A stretch of 24,842 nt of DNA from JAYZDB01 sp036338025 (GTDB taxonomy: Bacteria; Planctomycetota; UBA1135; UBA2386): the NCBI GenBank assembly GCA_036338025.1, contig JAYZDB010000300.1, positions 1 through 24,842 of the forward strand, read 5' to 3'. Shown one piece after another: positions 17,328 through 24,500 of this stretch. The notes under the pieces were generated by a model. It saw only the letters and a list, made by a program, of their open reading frames with translations. It made no database searches and was not told the DNA's origin. Position numbers and translations under genes: made by a program. Every line of letters begins with the position of its first letter. Position 1 is the stretch's first letter.

Positions 17328-17335
17328 ACCTCCCT
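17328..17335 (-). promoter_or_regulatory. Shine-Dalgarno site of the HprK-like gene
   Basis: The minus strand reads AGGGAGGT followed by five bases and the GTG start at 17322. It is the clearest ribosome-binding site in the operon and lies in the short gap after the radical SAM stop. Confidence 0.75.
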
Positions 17336-17349
17336 GATCCCGCGAACAG

Positions 17350-18804
17350 TTACGCCAAGAGTCCCCGACTCTGGAACAGGCCGAGGGTTGCGAGCAAGTC
17401 CTTGCGAAGGACTTCCTCGGGGGCCTCGAACCGGTCAAGCATCGCCGTCAACAGATCTTGCACTGACCGGGTGCCGTCACACTGTTCGAACAGCCAGGTT
17501 GCGGTCGTGTTGAGGAATGCGACTTCGTGAACACCGGGCTCGTATACCACCCGTTCGTCTCCGACTTCGCGAATGTGGCAGGTAGGCTTGGTCGCTGGCC
17601 TGTCTCCCATCTCGATTCCTTGGTCCAGGGTCATCTGCTCCTCGCTCGTGGTTGCTGGTGATGGGATCTGTGCCGCCACTCCCCGAGACGATTCGCGGCC
17701 AAAAATCTCCAGCGTGTGATTCATGCTGTGACGCAAGATCTCGCAGGTGACGGGATTGGGCTCGCCAAGGCTCCCGGTCGTGATCAGGTTTTCGTGGTGG
17801 CATCCGCCCCCACAGAAGTATCGAGCCCAGCAGGTGCCGCACGTGAGCCGCTTTTCCAGTCCTTCGTTTTCGAGCTGTTGTGTCACGGAACGGTCAATGC
17901 CATCGACCACATTGCCCATGCCAAAACCGTCATCCTGGTAGAAGCGGTAGCAGAGCGACATCGAGCCATCGCTGGCGACCCCGAGGTAGTCGACACCACC
18001 GCCACAAAAGCGGGTCTTGCGCTGTCCGGACAGCAGTCGATCCATGAGAGTGTCGAAGAAAACCACACTGGTCGGCTGGCCATCGCGGCGCCGCTGCTCG
18101 TAGCGTTCGGCCAGGGCGTCATAGGAGGCCAGGATCGTCGGAAGGTCCGACTCCGTCAGGCCGTGGTTCTGACCGCTGAGATCGGTCGCAGGACTCAGGA
18201 TCACGTGTTCAAAGCCCATCGCCTCCAGATGCTCGACAATGGCCACCAGATCGAGTTCACGGCGCGTGACGACAACGCTGCAGTGGGTCTTCACCATCAA
18301 CTGCGTGCCCTTACGTGAGGCCAGGAACGCTCGTATTCCCGCGTCGGCCATCTCGTAGCTGCTGCCGTTGATCGCCGGTCGAGAGTCATCCTGCACGTGC
18401 GGGGGGCCATCAAAGCTGACCCCGACCTGGATCGAATGCTGGTTGAGGAACTCGATGATCCGCTCGCTGAAACGGGTGCCGTTGGTGGTCAACTCAAACG
18501 TGATTGCGCGCGACTCCTCATCGGCGCGACGCAGACCGTAATTCACGACGTGCTGGACGAGCTTGAAGTTCATCAAGGGCTCGCCGCCGAACAGGTGCAG
18601 GTGCACCGGTTGGTCAGCCACACCTTCGGTCAGGAGCAGGTCGACCGAGCGTTCTGCGACCTCCGGCGACATCGTCGTCGCGGGATCGTACGCGTCCTCA
18701 CGCGCGGCGTAATAGCAATAGCCGCAACGGAGGTTGCACCCCTTGGTCAGCTCAAGAGTCAGGGCCCTCGGTGGCAGGGCTGACAAGGGCGGGTTGTGCG
18801 TCAA
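17350..18804 (-). CDS. Radical SAM/SPASM peptide maturase fused to a C-terminal PqqD-like domain
   Basis: This is a 484-residue protein from TTG 18804; an in-frame TGA only two codons upstream rules out a longer form. Residues 15-250 are the radical SAM core: TKGCNLRCGYCYY (Cys23, Cys27, Cys30) and LFGGEPL. A SPASM region follows with Cys267, Cys285, Cys322, Cys325, Cys331, Cys335 and Cys354 in the usual C-x2-C-x5-C-x3-C order, so two auxiliary Fe-S clusters are expected. After a flexible linker (about 370-407), residues 408-483 form a PqqD-like fold (VYEPGVHEVAFLNTTATWLF, then RSVQDLLTAML and LLATLGLFQSRGLLA). Such domains bind leader peptides. The gene sits just after the 42-codon peptide gene, its likely substrate. 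Which residue it modifies cannot be told. Confidence 0.9.
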   Translation of the reverse strand: MTHNPPLSALPPRALTLELTKGCNLRCGYCYYAAREDAYDPATTMSPEVAERSVDLLLTEGVADQPVHLHLFGGEPLMNFKLVQHVVNYGLRRADEESRAITFELTTNGTRFSERIIEFLNQHSIQVGVSFDGPPHVQDDSRPAINGSSYEMADAGIRAFLASRKGTQLMVKTHCSVVVTRRELDLVAIVEHLEAMGFEHVILSPATDLSGQNHGLTESDLPTILASYDALAERYEQRRRDGQPTSVVFFDTLMDRLLSGQRKTRFCGGGVDYLGVASDGSMSLCYRFYQDDGFGMGNVVDGIDRSVTQQLENEGLEKRLTCGTCWARYFCGGGCHHENLITTGSLGEPNPVTCEILRHSMNHTLEIFGRESSRGVAAQIPSPATTSEEQMTLDQGIEMGDRPATKPTCHIREVGDERVVYEPGVHEVAFLNTTATWLFEQCDGTRSVQDLLTAMLDRFEAPEEVLRKDLLATLGLFQSRGLLA

Positions 18805-18811
18805 GAGTCAG

Positions 18812-18831
18812 GAAGGACCGACCGGTCCCTC
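18812..18831 (-). promoter_or_regulatory. Intercistronic hairpin between peptide gene and maturase gene
   Basis: In the minus-strand RNA, GAGGGACC and GGUCCUUC pair around a GGUC loop, giving eight pairs including one G-U wobble. It ends 7 bases before the maturase TTG start, where a ribosome-binding site would be expected, and begins about 20 bases after the peptide stop. A stem here commonly sets a high peptide-to-enzyme ratio by attenuation or processing. Confidence 0.5.
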
Positions 18832-18850
18832 AGGATTGCGAAACCAGGTT

Positions 18851-18979
18851 TCAAGTAAGGGCTTCGGCTGCGTCCTTGTTGAGCTTCACAGACTCGACAC
18901 GCGGGCGCTCATAGCTCTGCCGCTGATCTTCTGTCTTGTCGCTGGTCTCCTTGGGAGACTTGTCTTGGTGCTTGGTCAT
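18851..18979 (-). CDS. 42-residue putative RiPP precursor peptide
   Basis: The ORF runs from ATG 18979 to TGA 18851 and is too short for routine gene callers. The first 22 residues are very hydrophilic (starting MTKHQDKSPKETSD). The second half reads YERPRVESVKLNKDAAEAL before a final Thr. The Y-x-x-P-x-[VL] pattern matches the leader motif bound by PqqD-type recognition domains in lasso-peptide clusters. GC at third codon positions is about 70 percent, like neighbouring genes. A weak GGGA lies six bases before the ATG. It sits 42 bp after the GT-B-like gene and 46 bp before the maturase, on the same strand. There is no Cys and only one aromatic residue (Tyr), and few residues follow the motif, so the core is unclear. 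Possible targets are Tyr, Ser, Thr, Lys or Asn. Confidence 0.65.
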   Translation of the reverse strand: MTKHQDKSPKETSDKTEDQRQSYERPRVESVKLNKDAAEALT

Positions 18980-19021
18980 GGTAAGTCCCGTGAGGTAAAG
19001 GGCTTGGTCAGGGCAACCGTA

Positions 19022-20185
19022 TCACACTATTTCGGCGTGGGGAGCCCCACCGCTGGACCGGGAAGAGACGCCGGCAGCGAGAATTTCCTGCACGGCATCT
19101 ACGTCGACATCCCCCCAGACCATGGCATGGGAGTTTTGGCAATGTTCTGCCCGCTCCGGTCGATTCAGGTTCGCACACAATGGTCCCAAATCCGCAGGAT
19201 TGTGACACCCAAGCGCCAGTTCATCCCGCACCAGGCCCGCTGGGTCTCCGAGTTGCCCCAGTGCACAAACAACGACCGGGCGGCGCCAGTAGATCGCCTC
19301 GACCAGAGCGGACGAACCGCTCCCGATCACCACATCAGCATCGCGCAGAGCCGCAACGAGGCTGCGAGATGCTGCAGCGGTGCGGCGCACGACATCGGAT
19401 GGATGAAGTCGCAAGTCGACGAGGAACTCCTCGCACTGGGTCAACGCCTGCACAAACGGGTCGATCGCGGCCCAGAACGCCGCGCCTCGCTCCCCGATTA
19501 CCAGGATGCGGATCGCATCACCCGCTGTATCGGTGCGTGAACCAGGTTCGTCCGGATAGCGAAGCCGACCGGTCACCTCGACGTTGCAGTCTGTGTAGAC
19601 CGGCGAAACCTCCAGTAAGCGGTCCCGATACCACGAACTCCACACACAAAGAGTGTCCGCCGGCTCACGGTCGAATCCCGGCCCCGCGCAGTACTGCGGG
19701 TTGTCCGCAAAGTCTCCGTGCTGAATCCCGACCACCCGGATCCCCAGACTTCGGGCCGCCCGCAGCAGCGGCTGCCCTGAGCCCGACTCGTCTATGAGGT
19801 AGAGAACCCGTGGCCGCAACAGGCGGAGCAGGCAGCGTGCCGTCATCCGGCTGATGCGGGCAGCTCGGCGGGTATCCCCCATCGACAAGAGCCAGGCTGG
19901 CACGAGCAGCGCCGCCTGCGAGATGAACAGACGCCGTTTCAGGCGACAGGCATCGAGGAAAGCCGGGCCAAGCGGGATGCGTGAGATCTCGACCAGGTTT
20001 GCTCCGCTGTCGATGAGGGAGTCGACCAGCGGCCCCATCTGCTGATCACGACCATCCGCATCGATGTCGTGGTAGTGCGTAAACACGAGGGTGCCCCCGC
20101 GACGGAAGAGCACCGACGCACCCAAGGCCAACCCGCTCCACAGCAGGTGCAAGGGGATCCAGAACAACCGCGACCAGAACAACAT
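19022..20185 (-). CDS. GT-B-like glycosyl/glycerophosphotransferase-type protein
   Basis: This is a 387-residue protein from ATG 20185, chosen because it begins one base after the preceding gene's stop (TGAGATG); a longer in-frame extension would lie inside that gene. The N-terminus is strongly hydrophobic (MLFWSRLFWIPLHLLWSGLA), suggesting membrane association. Then come two Rossmann-like halves: VVGIQHGDFADN with the conserved His-Gly, CVWSSWYRDRLL, VEVTGRLRYPD, DLRLHPSD, and DADVVIGSGSSALVEAIYW followed by RRPVVV. This order is seen in CDP-glycerol glycerophosphotransferase, capsule-polysaccharide and related GT-B families. In this operon it may decorate the peptide or a lipid carrier. The exact donor and acceptor are unknown, and an epimerase-like GT-B fold cannot be excluded. 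Confidence 0.72.
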   Translation of the reverse strand: MLFWSRLFWIPLHLLWSGLALGASVLFRRGGTLVFTHYHDIDADGRDQQMGPLVDSLIDSGANLVEISRIPLGPAFLDACRLKRRLFISQAALLVPAWLLSMGDTRRAARISRMTARCLLRLLRPRVLYLIDESGSGQPLLRAARSLGIRVVGIQHGDFADNPQYCAGPGFDREPADTLCVWSSWYRDRLLEVSPVYTDCNVEVTGRLRYPDEPGSRTDTAGDAIRILVIGERGAAFWAAIDPFVQALTQCEEFLVDLRLHPSDVVRRTAAASRSLVAALRDADVVIGSGSSALVEAIYWRRPVVVCALGQLGDPAGLVRDELALGCHNPADLGPLCANLNRPERAEHCQNSHAMVWGDVDVDAVQEILAAGVSSRSSGGAPHAEIV

Positions 20186-20186
20186 C

Positions 20187-21845
20187 TCAGGTTGGACGAA
20201 CAAGAACAGCGTAGCCACGTACCTGGCGCGTGGCACGGTCGTAAGCCCGTTGATCTCTGAACAAGTGCTCGACCTCGAACCCAGCCTCGCGGGCCTCGGC
20301 CTCCAAGCGGTCGGGGTGCGGGAAGATGTGAACAGCCTCGTTGAGGAGGTAGCGGTCACCGTCCTGGTGCGTCGGATTGATGCGGTTCCAGACACTCCCT
20401 ACCTCGGGCGGCGGAGCGCTGCCCGGCGGGACGTAGTCAGACAAGAAGGTCAGCAGCACGCGTCCACCGGGCTCGAGGTGGCGGTAGCTGGCCCGCAGGA
20501 GGTCCACCCGGCGGGACCGGGGCACCAGCATGTTGTAGAGGCCCGAGAACACGAACACGGTCGAGAAAGTCTGGCCGCTCAAATCGAAGTCATCGGCCTC
20601 ACCCTCGACAAACCGCGCCTCCACACCCTCGCGCGCCGCCAAGCCACGCGCCATCGCCAGCATGCCGGGTTCGCGATCAAGACCTGTGACATCGAAGCCG
20701 CGACGAGCAAGGGCGACGCACTCACGACCTGGACCGCAACCCAGCACCAGGGCGGTACCGGGCATCGGCTGGTGCCGGTTCATCAACACCTCCTCGATCA
20801 GGGTCAGGCCGGCATCGAGGTTTTCGTCCAAGCCGGTGAATTGCTGCACGGTCTTCGACTCGTAGAGTCGAAGACGGTCCGCATCTTTCTCGCTCGGCGT
20901 CAACAACGCCGCCCGGCCGACATCGATACGATGTCGAGACCGTGTAAGTCGCCGTTCGACAACTCGCAGCAAGCGGGAAGTCAAAGACATCGACCAGCGC
21001 AGTAGCCTCCGGAGCACCGGGATCCGGCGCAGCGGCACTACCACCAGGCAGCGCATCACGCCAGTCCAGGCCCGATGCCAAAACCCTGCCAGCAACCCGA
21101 CGAAACGGCGCGGACCTCGATCGAGTCGGATTCTGCGCCTGGTTCCACCCAGGACCTCGGTGCGAGCCACGACAACACCCAGGAAGTCCTCGGGGCGGAT
21201 CAGGTCGAGGCGCGCCGCACTGTCGCCACGCGCCAGGCGGCAATCCGCCTTGCTCCCGACCACCCGATGGGCGACCAGCCGATGCTCACCGGCCGAATAC
21301 AACGCGATGTCGCCAATCCGCAGATCGTCGAACGCACGCGGTGCAACTTCGAGCACCGAACCACTCGGAACCTGTGGGCGCATGCTGAAACCGCGGGCGC
21401 GAAACAAGAAATGATCACCGCCAGCGAGAATGGATCGCGCGAGTTCGACGACAACTTCCGGCGACAAGCTGGCACCCCGGGGAGCAGCCGGTGCTGACAC
21501 GTCATCCGCTCCGGCCTCTTCAGACTGTCTGCGCAGATTCCACGCCGCCGAACCCAAACCGCGTCCGGTCAGATCCGCCAGAAAAGACCGTACATCCGCC
21601 TCGGCGCGTGAGGGTTCCAATCCGTGCTCGGATGCAACCCACGCCGCCAGTTCGGTTGGCGAAGCGCCGGTGGTAGATCGATCCCACAACTCGCGCGCCA
21701 ATCCGCTGACGCAGATCGCCGCATCGAGGTCCACGATGCCAGCGATCCGGGGCGCGAGAACCAGCGAAGCGCCCGCGTCACAGGCAACGTATGCGGGTCC
21801 CGGGTCGGTCGGGGTCAGGTAGGTAGAATCGGAGCTGATAGCCAT
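20187..21845 (-). CDS. Triple fusion: PqqD-like domain, S26/S24-type peptidase domain, SAM methyltransferase
   Basis: This is a 552-residue protein from ATG 21845. Residues ~18-98 have the PqqD-like pattern (YVACDAGASLVLAP, ARELWDRS, ASPTELAAWV, VRSFLADLTGRGLG). Residues ~130-240 resemble an S26-type leader peptidase: RGFSMRP (candidate nucleophile Ser154), IGDIALYS, LVAHRVVG (His193) and RGDSAARLD (Asp208 or Asp214), i.e. a Ser-His-Asp arrangement rather than Ser-Lys. A hydrophobic/basic stretch (~248-300) may touch the membrane. Residues ~320-552 are a class I methyltransferase with ALVLGCGPG (365-373), VTGLDREPGM and LEPGGRVLLTF. The fusion suggests one protein that binds a leader peptide, removes it and methylates the product. 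It is the first gene of the operon. Each domain call is good; the combined role is inference. Confidence 0.83.
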   Translation of the reverse strand: MAISSDSTYLTPTDPGPAYVACDAGASLVLAPRIAGIVDLDAAICVSGLARELWDRSTTGASPTELAAWVASEHGLEPSRAEADVRSFLADLTGRGLGSAAWNLRRQSEEAGADDVSAPAAPRGASLSPEVVVELARSILAGGDHFLFRARGFSMRPQVPSGSVLEVAPRAFDDLRIGDIALYSAGEHRLVAHRVVGSKADCRLARGDSAARLDLIRPEDFLGVVVARTEVLGGTRRRIRLDRGPRRFVGLLAGFWHRAWTGVMRCLVVVPLRRIPVLRRLLRWSMSLTSRLLRVVERRLTRSRHRIDVGRAALLTPSEKDADRLRLYESKTVQQFTGLDENLDAGLTLIEEVLMNRHQPMPGTALVLGCGPGRECVALARRGFDVTGLDREPGMLAMARGLAAREGVEARFVEGEADDFDLSGQTFSTVFVFSGLYNMLVPRSRRVDLLRASYRHLEPGGRVLLTFLSDYVPPGSAPPPEVGSVWNRINPTHQDGDRYLLNEAVHIFPHPDRLEAEAREAGFEVEHLFRDQRAYDRATRQVRGYAVLVRPT

Positions 21846-21890
21846 CTCAGTGCTGGTCTACATATCGTCCATCGCGGGACATTCCTGTGA

Positions 21891-21912
21891 GGGACGCTAC
21901 CCCGAGCGTCCC
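21891..21912 (-). promoter_or_regulatory. Perfect 8-bp hairpin in the leader of the RiPP-like operon
   Basis: GGGACGCT and AGCGTCCC flank a six-base loop (ACCCCG on the plus strand). It lies about 46 bases before the ATG at 21845. It could be an mRNA leader structure or a dyad operator. No T-run follows, so a terminator is unlikely. Confidence 0.4.
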
Positions 21913-22155
21913 CCATCCGGCCTCCACCCGCCAGCACCCCAGCGACGCAGCAACGCGATGGTCTGGCCTGGACCGTGGCGCACCCCGCCACCGTGCTGGC
22001 ATCCCCCGATGGTATCGAAGTTCGGGACCCGAACATCCTGTCAGGATCGGAGGCATCCGCCCCAGGCGATCACCTCCAGCAGGATCTCCCGATCCACGAC
22101 TGCAGCCCCATGAACCACAACCCGGTGGGCGGTTTCTGGCGCGCAACCAAACCCT

Positions 22156-22175
22156 GTAGGCCAGCATGGGCCTAC
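22156..22175 (+). promoter_or_regulatory. Perfect 7-bp hairpin upstream of the esterase gene
   Basis: GTAGGCC and GGCCTAC flank the loop AGCATG. It lies about 65 bases upstream of the ATG at 22240. It may be a dyad operator or leader hairpin. Function is unknown, and chance occurrence is possible at this GC content. Confidence 0.25.
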
Positions 22176-22239
22176 CAACCACCTCCTGATCCAGCTACCG
22201 TGAGAAACTGCGTGCCCCGCCCAGCCAACCGGTTCGACC

Positions 22240-23610
22240 ATGTTGCTGACGCTCCGTACCCTATGCGCGATCGCCCTCGCGGCGGCCACATCCCGCGCCC
22301 TGCCCCCGGCGCCCATCGCCGGTGTACCCACACCGCAGGAACTCGTCTCCGTCAAAGGTGTGCGTCAGCCACTGCTCGGCACGATCACCGGCGAAACGGA
22401 GCGCGAACTCGTGTTCAACCCGTACCGCTCGACCCACGCGGTGATGGTCTACGGGATCATGCGCTACCCCAAGACCAGGGTCCGCTCTCGTCGCAGCGGA
22501 ATCCCGGCTCACGAGGAGTTCCACATGAGCCTGATCCAAGCCGAAGACGACGCGGACAAGTTGTGCGGTCTCGCCGCCTGGTGCAAGAAGCGACGCCTCA
22601 AGCAGGAGCGCCTGCTCGCCCTGGAAGCGGCACTGCGCGCCAATCCCGAGCACGGCGCAGCACTCAAGGCGATGACCAAGACCAGGTCAACCGCCTTCCT
22701 GCACAGTGATCGGCTCAGCAACGAAGATCTGAACGAGGCGCTGTCGAACTGGCTCGCAAATGAAGATGCCGACGCACGGGCGCGCTCAGCCAAGGCCCTG
22801 ATCAAGACCTACAAACTTCCCTACAAGAGTTGGTACCTGGCGCGGGCCTTCCGATCGAGCCAGCAGCCCACCGGGAAGATCCACGACCGCAAGCTCACCC
22901 TGCAGGGCGACAAGATCGCAGGGGTCTACACCCTCTACGTTCCAGGGGACTACGACCCGCTCAAACCAACCGCCCTGTTCGTCGGCCTGCACGGCGGCGG
23001 ACCCACTGACGATGGCAAGGGCGTCCTCGGCAACGGCCGCCAGGCATTCGGTCTCTACTCGAGCCAACTGCGCAAGCGCAACTACATCGCCGTGTTTCCC
23101 ACTGCCCTCCGGGCACCTTGGCGGTCCGGGGTCAACGACCCATGGATCCGCGCGCTGGTTGCCGAAATCCAAGCGCTCTACAACATCGACCTCAACCGGG
23201 TCTACCTCGCAGGCCACTCGATGGGCGGCTACGGAACCTGGCACTTTGGCCCCAAGTACTGTGACCGCTGGGCAGCGATCGCGCCGATGTCGGGGGGCGG
23301 TAGCAACGGCATCAAGCAGCTTCGCGACACCAGTACCTTCGTCTACCTGTACCACGGCGCCGACGATCGGGTCGTCGGCTGCCGCAACTCGCGCGCTGCT
23401 GCGAAGCAGATGCTCAGCGGTGGCAACGACTTCATCTACACCGAGCTGCCAGATTCCGGTCACGGCCTGCCTGGCAGCATCGTCGAGGAGATGTTCACGT
23501 TCTTTGAACGCAAACGGTTGCTGATCAAGAAGCGGGTGCAGGTCCGGCCGCGATCGTCGTTTCTCGATAAACCAGGCAAGGACGAGATCCAGTACTTCGG
23601 CAAGCTCTGA
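22240..23610 (+). CDS. Exported alpha/beta hydrolase (PHB-depolymerase/LpqC-like esterase)
   Basis: This is a 456-residue protein from ATG 22240 with a signal peptide (MLLTLRTLCAIALAAATSRA). Residues ~55-205 form an N-terminal helical region including LCGLAAWCKKRRLKQERLLA, similar to a module seen in planctomycete secreted proteins. The hydrolase domain (about 215-430) has an oxyanion HGGG (251-254), the nucleophile elbow GHSMGGYG (Ser327), an acid in YHGADDRVV (Asp375 or Asp376) and DSGHGLPG (His408), a complete catalytic triad. Relatives cleave polyhydroxyalkanoates, feruloyl esters or peptides; the substrate is not evident. It is transcribed away from the RiPP-like operon and ends 6 bp from the convergent redoxin gene. 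Confidence 0.87.
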   Translation: MLLTLRTLCAIALAAATSRALPPAPIAGVPTPQELVSVKGVRQPLLGTITGETERELVFNPYRSTHAVMVYGIMRYPKTRVRSRRSGIPAHEEFHMSLIQAEDDADKLCGLAAWCKKRRLKQERLLALEAALRANPEHGAALKAMTKTRSTAFLHSDRLSNEDLNEALSNWLANEDADARARSAKALIKTYKLPYKSWYLARAFRSSQQPTGKIHDRKLTLQGDKIAGVYTLYVPGDYDPLKPTALFVGLHGGGPTDDGKGVLGNGRQAFGLYSSQLRKRNYIAVFPTALRAPWRSGVNDPWIRALVAEIQALYNIDLNRVYLAGHSMGGYGTWHFGPKYCDRWAAIAPMSGGGSNGIKQLRDTSTFVYLYHGADDRVVGCRNSRAAAKQMLSGGNDFIYTELPDSGHGLPGSIVEEMFTFFERKRLLIKKRVQVRPRSSFLDKPGKDEIQYFGKL

Positions 23611-23616
23611 GTGCGC

Positions 23617-24237
23617 CTAGTGGCCGGGCGAGCGGTCCACTTCGAAGGTGCCTTCGATCTCGCACCCCACCGCCTCGGTACGCGGTACCTTGACGGGTTC
23701 GCCAGCGAGAACCTGCAAGACCGCATCACGCAGTTCGTGGCGCGAAGGGCTGTAGCGTTTGCGGCCGATGTCCCCATACCAGTTGTTGATCCGACCACGG
23801 TACCGCATGACGCCATCGGCAGAGAACAGGGCTGCCTCGGGCGTAACTGTGACCTTGCACTTTGCGACCAGGCTGTGGGTCGGGTCCAGCAGGATCGGGC
23901 GACCCTCATATCCATACTCGGAGGCGTGCTGCCTCGCCTTCGCGACATCGACGCTTGGATCGACATGGACCAGGAAGAAGTCGATAGGCGCAGCCTGGAA
24001 AGCGGCGAACAGGGCCTTGAGTTGCGGCGCATAGCCGTTCGCGATCGGGCAGTCGACGGTGATGAAGATCAGGGCTGACAAGCGGCCAGATCGTTGATCG
24101 AGTGGGTCGATCGGATCCCCATGAACGTTGGCGTAGAGCCCACTCTCCGGCGCGGACCCCGAGCCATCCATAGTCGTGCACCCTCCCACGATAGTCAGGA
24201 GAAGAACGAACAGCGCGGTTGGACGGAATCGCATCAT
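23617..24237 (-). CDS. Redoxin (AhpC/TSA-like) domain lipoprotein with a single catalytic-site cysteine
   Basis: This is a 206-residue protein from ATG 24237; a second ATG follows at once. The signal peptide ends IVGGC with lipobox Cys20. The thioredoxin-like domain reads LIFITVDCPIANGYAPQL, so the position of the usual C-x-x-C holds one cysteine (Cys63) followed by Pro. The rest (FFLVHVDPSVDVAKARQHA, ILLDPTHSLVAKCKVTVTPEAALF) fits the redoxin fold, including the cis-Pro loop VTPEA. It ends with VGCEIEGTF, a pattern I associate with planctomycete redoxins often found as cytochrome- or copper-linked modules. It is probably periplasmic and membrane-anchored. Its role could be thiol peroxidase-like or electron transfer. 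Confidence 0.85.
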   Translation of the reverse strand: MMRFRPTALFVLLLTIVGGCTTMDGSGSAPESGLYANVHGDPIDPLDQRSGRLSALIFITVDCPIANGYAPQLKALFAAFQAAPIDFFLVHVDPSVDVAKARQHASEYGYEGRPILLDPTHSLVAKCKVTVTPEAALFSADGVMRYRGRINNWYGDIGRKRYSPSRHELRDAVLQVLAGEPVKVPRTEAVGCEIEGTFEVDRSPGH

Positions 24238-24500
24238 GAGAGTCGCGGCCTGGTTGCAGACCAGTCAGCAGTAATACTCATCGTATCACCAGGGCACACC
24301 ATAGCGGCTATGCGTCCGCAGATTGCGATCCGCGGAACCGTGACCGACCTCGCCGGAACCCCACCTCGGCTCTATTCTCCTCGCATGGCCGACATCTGGA
24401 TTCCCGTAACCTCGGCAATTTTCCACCGCACGGAAAAAGTGCCGTCGTACACAACCAACGTGATCGATACCAAACAGCGCAGACCGACGGACTCCACCCG

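Larger units (their letters stand above)
21846..22239. other. Divergent intergenic region upstream of the RiPP-like operon and esterase gene
   Basis: These ~394 bp lie between divergent starts and should contain both promoters, though no convincing -35/-10 pair was found. Several overlapping ORFs are open here, but their R/G/P/W-rich translations and lower third-position GC argue against coding. Two hairpins are present and are listed separately. No precursor-like small ORF was seen. Confidence 0.55.

Noticed and set aside
18971..19010. Direct repeat CTTGGTCA at 18971-18978 and 19003-19010
   Set aside because: It is eight bases only, one copy overlaps the peptide's first codons, and chance occurrence is likely.
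13634..21845. Lasso-peptide cluster
   Set aside because: The YxxP motif, PqqD, HprK-like and ABC genes fit, but no asparagine-synthetase-like cyclase and no B2 transglutaminase-like protease are present.
21847..22182. 111-codon minus-strand ORF ending in TGAGATG at the start of the triple-fusion gene
   Set aside because: The junction mimics the next one in the operon, but the product is an R/G/P/W-rich string without domain pattern, and third-position GC is clearly lower than in true genes.
21975..22709. 244-codon plus-strand ORF
   Set aside because: It overlaps the well-supported esterase gene in another frame, and its translation is proline/arginine-rich with no fold pattern.
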